Shown here one piece after another: positions 1 through 4,247 of a stretch of DNA of 6,265 nt (the first letter of the stretch is position 1; every line of letters starts with the position of its first letter). Source of the stretch: Acidobacteriota bacterium. Lineage in GTDB: Bacteria; Acidobacteriota; Terriglobia; Terriglobales; Acidobacteriaceae. The translations under genes were made by a program, and so were the position numbers. Location: positions 1 to 6,265 of the forward strand of contig JAGWML010000179.1 in assembly GCA_028873155.1 (NCBI GenBank), written 5' to 3'. A model generated the notes under the pieces. It worked only from the letters and a program-made list of their open reading frames with translations. It did no database searches and had not been told where the DNA came from.

Positions 1-548
1 ATTCCGTTGTAGATGACGTGAATGCGCGCTGGGTCCACATCGGGATACGCGCGTTGAATATCAGCCTTGGTCCCCTGCGAAACAGCAATAATGGCGTCGG
101 CGTCCAGCATCGCGGTGCGCTCCATCCACGAGCTCATCGCGTAGCCGCTGCCGAGCTGCTCGGCCTTCCATGCGCGCAGCGGTTCCAGCGAATGCGTGGT
201 CAGTACGAACGGCACACCGTAGAGCTTCTTGGCAAGGAAGCCCGCCATAGAGACGTACCAGGTATGCGTGTGGACGACATCCACGCCTGCGAGTGCCTTT
301 ACCTGCGTGAGATTCAGGCTCAGCGCTTCGAGCGCGCCTTTGAATTTGCCTTCCGTCCCGTTGGTGATCTCAGGCCACGGCTCGGCGCCGCGCACGTGCA
401 GGTTGCCGTGGTCGGCGTGCTGCGGACCCCAGCAATGGACCTCAACTTCAATCTCTCTGGCGAGCTCGCGGCTCAGATAATCGACGTGCACTCCTGCGCC
501 GCCATAGACCTGCGGCGGGTACTCGCGTGTGAACAGGCCAACTCGCAC
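1..548 (-). CDS. glgA: Glycogen synthase, Corynebacterium/actinobacterial type, N-terminal part (cut by left edge)
   Basis: This is the N-terminal 182 codons of a cytoplasmic glucosyltransferase that uses ADP-glucose to extend alpha-1,4-glucan. Mycobacterial relatives (GlgM) instead make maltose-1-phosphate, and the fragment cannot tell these apart. The translation opens MRVGLFTREYPP, followed by VYGGAGVHV (residues 14-22), the glycine-rich nucleotide-sugar loop. Next come DVVHTHTWY (90-98) and TTHSLEPLRAWKAEQLG (117-133), which are hallmarks of this family, and a Rossmann-like DAIIAVSQGTK (151-161). The frame is open to the edge, ending at VIYNG, about where the N-terminal domain passes to the C-terminal one. 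I chose the GTG at 546-548 over the ATG at 552-554. GGAGGA touches that ATG directly but lies 6 nt before the GTG, and family members as I remember them begin MRV. It lies 115 bases downstream of the threonine aldolase gene, on the same strand. Confidence 0.93.
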   Translation of the reverse strand, partial: MRVGLFTREYPPQVYGGAGVHVDYLSRELAREIEVEVHCWGPQHADHGNLHVRGAEPWPEITNGTEGKFKGALEALSLNLTQVKALAGVDVVHTHTWYVSMAGFLAKKLYGVPFVLTTHSLEPLRAWKAEQLGSGYAMSSWMERTAMLDADAIIAVSQGTKADIQRAYPDVDPARIHVIYNG

Positions 549-554
549 TTTCAT

Positions 555-560
555 TCCTCC
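555..560 (-). promoter_or_regulatory. Shine-Dalgarno of glgA; decides the start codon
   Basis: On the minus strand the sequence reads GGAGGAATGAAAGTG. The purine block abuts the ATG with no spacer, too close for normal initiation, but is 6 nt from the following in-frame GTG. This supports GTG as the translational start. The call rests on spacing rules and on the family N-terminus. Confidence 0.7.
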
Positions 561-568
561 GGCACACC

Positions 569-604
569 TGCGCTGCGGCCTTCAAGCGGTCGCAAAGCAG
601 CGCA
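569..604. repeat. Inverted repeat / stem-loop in glgA leader
   Basis: The arms TGCGCTGC (569-576) and GCAGCGCA (597-604) are perfect 8-bp reverse complements around a 20-base loop. No T-run follows on either strand, so it is not a standard intrinsic terminator. If the candidate promoter at 614-642 is used, transcription would begin near 607 and this stem would sit at the extreme 5' end of the glgA mRNA. That could protect the transcript or affect translation; the role is inferred. Confidence 0.45.
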
Positions 605-613
605 TCGCCGTTG

Positions 614-642
614 AGTCTATCCCGCTCGTGCGAGGGGCGCAA
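614..642 (-). promoter_or_regulatory. Candidate sigma70-type promoter for glgA
   Basis: Reading the minus strand, TTGCGC (642-637) is followed by a 17-base spacer and TAGACT (619-614). The -10 matches TATAAT at 4 of 6 positions and the -35 matches TTGACA at 3 of 6. The predicted transcript would start near 607, giving a leader of about 58 bases before the GTG. The match is weak, but the spacing is ideal and the position is right. Confidence 0.3.
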
Positions 643-663
643 GCAGGCATTGCGGCGTCTGCA

Positions 664-1713
664 TCAGTGAGCGTGTGCCGGAGTCTCCAGGATCTCCGTG
701 AGTGCATCCACAGCCTTAAGGCATGCGGCGCGATCCACGTCGTGGTGCGTCACCAGGCGGATTGCATCGGGGCCAACGGCGCTGGCGAGGATGCCGCGAG
801 TTTTGAGCGCGGCTACCATCTGCGCTGCGGTCACCTTGCCCGTAAGCCGGAAGATGACGATGTTCGTCTCGACGGTCTTCGGGTCGATCGCAACGCCTTC
901 CAGTGTCGCCAGCGCCTCGGCCAGCAGCCGCGCGTTGGCGTGGTCTTCATGCAGGCGGGCAGGCATCTGCTCCAGCGCAATCAGTCCCGCCGCGGCCAGA
1001 ACGCCCGCCTGGCGCATGCCACCGCCGAGCGCTTTGCGCACGATGCGAGCGCTGTCGATGACCTGCTGCGATCCGACCAGCATGGACCCAACCGGCGCGC
1101 ACAGCCCCTTCGAGAGGCAGAACATCACCGTGTCAAAGCCGCGCGTGAGCGTCTTGACTTCCACACCGAGTGCAGCGGCCGCGTTGAAGATGCGCGCGCC
1201 GTCGAGGTGTACCGGCAGGCCGCGCTCTTTTGCGCCGGTCCAAATCTCTTCCATGGCAGCAAGAGGCGTGATGCGGCCGCCGGCCATGTTAGCGGTGTTT
1301 TCGATTTCGATGAGGCCCGTAGCGGCGCGGAAGGTGCTGCGCTCATGGACGAGCGGCTCGATCTCCTGCCACGTCAGCGTGCCGCGCTTCGTCGTCACGG
1401 TCCGCAGCAGGCAGCCGGAGAACGCGGCAGCCGTGGCCATCTCCCAGTCGAGGATGTGCGCGCGTGCTTCGCAGATCACTTCCTGGCCCGGCTGCGTGTG
1501 CACGCGGATGGCGATCTGATTGCCCATGGTGCCGGTAGGCACAAAGAGCGCGGCTTCGCGGCCAAAGTTCTCCGCCGCGCGTTTTTCCAGCAGATTCACC
1601 GTCGGATCTTCGCCGTAGACATCGTCGCCGACCTCGGCGGCGGCCATGGCTGCGCGCATCTCCGGCGTAGGCCGTGTCACGGTGTCGGATCGCAGGTCAA
1701 TGAGCGTTTCCAT
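664..1713 (-). CDS. ltaE: Low-specificity L-threonine aldolase (PLP-dependent)
   Basis: This 349-residue fold-type I PLP enzyme cleaves L-threonine and L-allo-threonine to glycine and acetaldehyde in the cytoplasm; it is the usual length for the family. The N-terminus has the typical IDLRSDTVTRPTPEMR (5-20), then VGDDVYGEDPT (28-38). PTGTMGNQ (59-66) is the phosphate-binding loop, H86 the expected ring-stacking histidine, HLDGAR (169-174) carries the aspartate that contacts the pyridine nitrogen, and SKGL (201-204) holds the Schiff-base lysine K202. GGGMRQ (230-235) and IRLVTHHDV (318-326) match other conserved blocks; R319 probably binds the substrate carboxylate. All expected catalytic residues are present. 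The ATG has a good GGAG 7 nt upstream. It lies between an exported unknown protein and glgA with gaps of about 110 bases, so co-transcription is possible but not shown. Confidence 0.95.
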   Translation of the reverse strand: METLIDLRSDTVTRPTPEMRAAMAAAEVGDDVYGEDPTVNLLEKRAAENFGREAALFVPTGTMGNQIAIRVHTQPGQEVICEARAHILDWEMATAAAFSGCLLRTVTTKRGTLTWQEIEPLVHERSTFRAATGLIEIENTANMAGGRITPLAAMEEIWTGAKERGLPVHLDGARIFNAAAALGVEVKTLTRGFDTVMFCLSKGLCAPVGSMLVGSQQVIDSARIVRKALGGGMRQAGVLAAAGLIALEQMPARLHEDHANARLLAEALATLEGVAIDPKTVETNIVIFRLTGKVTAAQMVAALKTRGILASAVGPDAIRLVTHHDVDRAACLKAVDALTEILETPAHAH

Positions 1714-1798
1714 GTTGCGTCTCCTTTTGCATATGCGGATGTGCCAGGCAGCACAATCTTGCTGAGGACCTGCACGAATCCTCGTCGGACAGGCTCTG

Positions 1799-1820
1799 GT
1801 CCCTCAGTCCCTTGTCCCTC
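1799..1820. repeat. Three close GTCCCT direct repeats
   Basis: GTCCCT occurs at 1799, 1807 and 1814 on the plus strand, read as AGGGAC on the minus strand. It lies in the 110-base gap just after the stop of the unknown exported protein and before ltaE. The rest of the gap (1714-1823) shows no clear terminator or promoter. The copies are short and may be chance; no function is assigned. Confidence 0.35.
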
Positions 1821-1823
1821 GCA

Positions 1824-2822
1824 CTACGGAATCTGCCCCATCGGCAGCTCGATGATGGGCGTAATCTTTCCGTTGATGCTGGCGTAGGCCCACAGGCCAT
1901 GGAAGTTCTCGCGCAGGCCGGGGTGCGACTTGAGCAGCGCGCTCATCACGGCAATGGCCTCGGTTCGCTGGGCAGAAGGGTCGGTCACACCAATCGATTC
2001 ATAGGTGATGCCGAGGTCCGCCTCGTGCAGCGAGGTGTCGACGCGGATGCCCTCCACCGCCCAGAGGCGCGGGCCGTCCTTGAGCGAGTAGGGGAACGCG
2101 CTCGCCGGCGAATTCAGGATGCGGCCCTGCTCCTGCAACAGCTTATCCATGTTGTTCGACGAGAGAAAGTCGACCGGCAACAGAAGAGCGCGCGCCATCT
2201 CGTAGGTGTACCAGGCACTCCATGTGTGTGGGCCGGCGGCGAGCACGCGAGCGTGGGTCCAGTACCATACGCCGTCATGCCCATCAACAACGCCCTGCCG
2301 CAGCGAGAGGCCGCCGAGCTTCCACACCGGTGTCGCTCCGGTGGCATCCCACACCAGCACAAAGCCCATTTGACCGCCGAGTGCGGAACCTGCCGCATCG
2401 GCCAGCACCACGGCGTAACGGCCGGGCGGCAGCGCGCGCATGGTGATGGTAACGGTCAGCGTGCTGGAAACATTCGAACAGAAGAACTCCTGATCCGCGA
2501 CCGCCTTCGCCGACGAGTTGTCGAGGACATACAACGCGCGAAGCTGCGCCTGGCCGCCTTTGACAATGGCGGCTCCGTCCTCGACTGCCGCCTTCATTCC
2601 GGGCCAGTCCTGCTGCACAGCAGGCAGCAGGGCCGCCTGGAGCGTGCCCTCATCCTGCCGCACCACGGCCTGCGCAAACTGCATTCCAACGGCGGCCAGC
2701 GCGTTGCGCTCCTGCGCAGAGAGCGCCGCCTGCGTGGCGCAACTGGCGGCATGGCTCGCCACGGGCGCGGCGAGAACCACCACCCCAATCCACACTTTCC
2801 AGCACTGGCGCATTCCCGGCAT
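1824..2822 (-). CDS. Exported protein of unknown function (332 aa)
   Basis: I do not recognise the family. The protein starts MPGMRQCWK, then has a hydrophobic core (about residues 9-22) and a signal-peptidase-like end, VASHA before ASC (21-28), so export across the inner membrane is likely. C28 lies close enough to the cut site that lipidation is conceivable, but the preceding residues are a poor lipobox. The mature part has just two cysteines, C28 and C115, which could form a disulfide. A central stretch (150-210) is rich in Trp, Tyr and Gly (WYWTH, WSAWYTYEMA), and the C-terminal part (245-332) looks like a folded alpha/beta segment without known motifs. A longer reading from a TTG at 2843 is open, but the ATG at 2820-2822 has GGAGG 3 nt before it; the ATG at 2811-2813 is an alternative. 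It is divergent from the STN-domain gene, with a shared 121-base control region. Confidence 0.8.
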   Translation of the reverse strand: MPGMRQCWKVWIGVVVLAAPVASHAASCATQAALSAQERNALAAVGMQFAQAVVRQDEGTLQAALLPAVQQDWPGMKAAVEDGAAIVKGGQAQLRALYVLDNSSAKAVADQEFFCSNVSSTLTVTITMRALPPGRYAVVLADAAGSALGGQMGFVLVWDATGATPVWKLGGLSLRQGVVDGHDGVWYWTHARVLAAGPHTWSAWYTYEMARALLLPVDFLSSNNMDKLLQEQGRILNSPASAFPYSLKDGPRLWAVEGIRVDTSLHEADLGITYESIGVTDPSAQRTEAIAVMSALLKSHPGLRENFHGLWAYASINGKITPIIELPMGQIP

Positions 2823-2869
2823 GGTCCTCCGTCGCCCGGTCAATCCGCTCGGGGCGAGCGTCCACGGGC

Positions 2870-2890
2870 CACTGTTAGTCTAGTACAGTG
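2870..2890. promoter_or_regulatory. 21-bp inverted repeat in divergent intergenic region (candidate operator)
   Basis: CACTGT (2870-2875) and ACAGTG (2885-2890) are perfect reverse complements around the 9-base spacer TAGTCTAGT. The element sits near the middle of the 121-base gap between two divergent genes, in a locally AT-richer patch, as expected for a dimeric repressor or activator site. No convincing -35/-10 pair could be fixed on either strand nearby. It resembles an E. coli LexA box (CTGT-N8-ACAG), but the spacer is one base too long. Confidence 0.45.
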
Positions 2891-2943
2891 ATGCCACCGG
2901 ATTGGGCTCTGACAGGCCCATCCGCTGCAGGAGGCAGGACGGA

Positions 2944-3738
2944 ATGCGTCTATCGATCGATCCGCGTGTCTCTGCCGGGCTCCTTCGGCGGCTGTTGCTG
3001 ACGCCAGGCCTCTGCGCCGTGCTCTGCTGCTGTGCACTGACGGCGAGCCTGGCCGCTCAGACCGCTTCGTCCCCATCCTCGCCCGCGGCGTCATCCGTTC
3101 CCAACACATCGAATGCCGCGCCCGCAAAGCGCGTGCATGCGCACAAGAAATCCAAAGCGAAGAATGCTGCCGTCCCGGCTCCGGCGCCGGCCGCGCCTGC
3201 CCCTCCGCCTATGCCAAACTGGCCGGTGAACGACAAGCCTCAACCCGCGAAGATCGCCTGGGATAGCCACGGCCTGAGGATTGAGGCCGCCAATTCCAGC
3301 CTGATGCAGATCATGAGCGACGTTTCCACTGCAACGGGCGCGAAGGTCGTGGGGCTGAACCGCGATGAGCGCGTCTTTGGCACCTACGGACCTGCTCCGG
3401 CGCGGGATGTGCTCACGCAGTTGCTGCAAGGCACGGGGTACAACATCATGGTGCTCGGCAGCGAAGACTCCCGGACGCCGATGCAGGTGCTGCTGACACC
3501 GCGTGGCGGAGGCAGAGCCGCAGCGTCTGGGGCAACTGTGGCGTCGGCCGGCAGCGCCGACGAGGAGCCTGGCGAACCCGAACCGGAGGAGCCGCAGACC
3601 CCCGTTCCTCCGCCCAACGCGCCACCCAACGCAATGGGCCAGCCGAATGGACCGCCACGCACTCCACAGCAGATTTTGCAGCAGATGAGGCAGGTGCCGA
3701 ATCCGCCTGAGCAGGGTGCGCCGCCGCAGAACCAGTAA
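2944..3738 (+). CDS. Exported Pro/Ala-rich protein with secretin/TonB short N-terminal (STN)-like domain
   Basis: The 264-residue protein has a basic start and a hydrophobic segment (about 13-38, with C24 and the run C28-C30) ending in SLAAQ, a likely signal peptide or membrane anchor. A low-complexity Ser/Ala/Pro and Lys/His region follows (40-92). The only folded-looking part (about 103-186) reads as an STN-type unit: LRIEAANSSLMQIMSDVS, TGAKVVG, VFGTYGPAPARDVLTQLL, GYNIMVLG. Such beta-alpha-beta units occur at the N-termini of secretins and TonB receptors, but no secretin pore or beta-barrel follows. The tail (205-264) is acidic, then rich in Pro, Asn and Gln. It probably acts in the periplasm, perhaps as a binding partner of an envelope machine; this is inference. 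I chose ATG 2944 because GGAGG lies 9 nt upstream; an upstream TTG at 2902 lacks such support. Family assignment comes from pattern, not a search. Confidence 0.8.
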   Translation: MRLSIDPRVSAGLLRRLLLTPGLCAVLCCCALTASLAAQTASSPSSPAASSVPNTSNAAPAKRVHAHKKSKAKNAAVPAPAPAAPAPPPMPNWPVNDKPQPAKIAWDSHGLRIEAANSSLMQIMSDVSTATGAKVVGLNRDERVFGTYGPAPARDVLTQLLQGTGYNIMVLGSEDSRTPMQVLLTPRGGGRAAASGATVASAGSADEEPGEPEPEEPQTPVPPPNAPPNAMGQPNGPPRTPQQILQQMRQVPNPPEQGAPPQNQ

Positions 3739-3747
3739 ACGCAGCGC

Positions 3748-3762
3748 CCGGACAAAGTCTGG
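3748..3762 (+). terminator. Weak hairpin after the STN-domain gene
   Basis: CCGGAC-AAA-GTCTGG forms a 6-bp stem (one G-U pair in RNA) with a three-base loop, 10 bases after the stop codon. No U-tract follows, so intrinsic termination is doubtful. The rest of the convergent gap (3763-3853) has only a loose CCAGG/CCTGG pair and no gene that I can support. Confidence 0.2.
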
Positions 3763-3853
3763 ACAATGACGAAGGCCGTCGCCAGGTCAGATTCGCGCAC
3801 ACGCCAGAAAGCCTGGTTGCAAGGGATCGAAAGTGGAGTGACTCAGCCGCGGA

Positions 3854-4021
3854 TCAGAGCACGTTGGCGGGCTGACGGCTGGCTTTCACCTGCGACTGGC
3901 GACGGTAGGGGCGCATCAGCGCAAAGCAGCCGCGGAAGAGCGCATATGCGGTGAGAACGCCGAACGCCATTGCGCCCACGGATGCACATGCCAGCATCAG
4001 CAAATTCAACCAGTCTGTCAT
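3854..4021 (-). CDS. Small single-helix membrane protein (55 aa), unknown function
   Basis: A short open frame runs from ATG (4019-4021) to TGA (3854-3856). The product begins MTDWLNLLMLACASVG, continues as one hydrophobic helix (about residues 5-36, with the small-residue run GAMAFG), and ends in a basic, polar tail starting RPYRRQ (37-42). This gives a clear positive-inside layout: a short outer N-terminus, one helix, and a cytoplasmic C-terminus. AGGTG lies just before the ATG and gives a weak ribosome site. The hydrophobic/basic segmentation and the position, between a convergent gene and a divergent uvrA, make it a better coding candidate than the overlapping longer frames, which have no domain-like pattern. 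A poor TTGGAC-N16-TAGACA pair (4055-4028) would give a nearly leaderless transcript. I do not recognise a named family; it may be a structural or regulatory small membrane protein. Confidence 0.65.
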   Translation of the reverse strand: MTDWLNLLMLACASVGAMAFGVLTAYALFRGCFALMRPYRRQSQVKASRQPANVL

Positions 4022-4097
4022 AACACCTGTCTAAGCAAAAACCCAAGGCGTCCAAAGATTCCAGAAGTGGCTCTGCGGCCTTGAAAGGTTCACGCGG

Positions 4098-4126
4098 CTG
4101 CAGAATCGTTGCACCGATTCTCGCAG
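4098..4126. repeat. Imperfect palindrome / hairpin upstream of uvrA
   Basis: CTGCAGAATCG (4098-4108) pairs with CGATTCT-c-GCAG (4115-4126) around the loop TTGCAC. That gives 11 base pairs interrupted by one bulged C at 4122. GCAGAAT is also repeated directly at 4100 and 4123. The element lies between two divergent genes and upstream of the uvrA promoter, so it is unlikely to be a terminator for either. A protein-binding site or part of an untranslated RNA are possible roles. Confidence 0.5.
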
Positions 4127-4138
4127 AATTTCCAGCGC

Positions 4139-4161
4139 GTTGACCCCTATTTCTGTTGACC
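4139..4161 (+). repeat. GTTGACC direct repeat over the uvrA promoter
   Basis: GTTGACC occurs at 4139-4145 and 4155-4161, a 16-base period. The first copy contains the predicted -35 element and the second lies inside the -35/-10 spacer, ending two bases before the -10. A regulator bound to both would block RNA polymerase. The second copy could alternatively be a spare -35, but no matching -10 follows it. Confidence 0.45.
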
Positions 4162-4169
4162 AATAGAAT
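4140..4169 (+). promoter_or_regulatory. Probable sigma70-type promoter of uvrA
   Basis: TTGACC (4140-4145, 5 of 6 matches to TTGACA) is followed by an 18-base spacer and TAGAAT (4164-4169, 5 of 6 matches to TATAAT). Transcription would start near 4176, giving a leader of roughly 70 bases before the uvrA ATG. This is the best promoter match in the window. No E. coli-type (CTGT-N8-ACAG) or Bacillus-type (GAAC-N4-GTTC) SOS box is seen with it. Confidence 0.6.
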
Positions 4170-4247
4170 ACCTCCAGAGACACCCACATCGGAAATGGGC
4201 CTGTTGCCCAAACCCGGAAGCTCCCGCCGCACCCACGAACTCTGGCT

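Noticed and set aside
1714..1740. Promoter for ltaE using CATATG as -10
   Set aside because: The transcription start would fall in or after the ribosome site, and no good -35 is seen.
529..1887. Long open frame (452 codons) on the plus strand opposite threonine aldolase
   Set aside because: It is antisense to a gene with all catalytic motifs intact. The product is Arg/His/Ala-rich without domain patterns, a usual effect of GC-rich codon bias on the opposite strand.
2870..2890. E. coli-type LexA box in the divergent gap
   Set aside because: CTGT and ACAG are separated by 9 bases, not 8, which breaks the half-site spacing LexA needs. It is kept only as a generic palindrome.
1812..2891. 359-codon plus-strand frame opposite the unknown exported protein
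   Set aside because: The minus-strand frame has a signal peptide, a ribosome site and protein-like composition. The plus-strand frame is Arg/His-rich and lacks these, and it runs through the divergent control region.
3784..3815. CCAGG/CCTGG inverted repeat as a terminator
   Set aside because: The arms are only 5 bp with a loop over 20 bases and no T-run, so the stem would be unstable.
3766..3954. 62-codon plus-strand frame after the STN gene
   Set aside because: There is no ribosome site, the composition is Arg/Ser-rich, and it overlaps the better-supported 55-codon membrane gene on the other strand.
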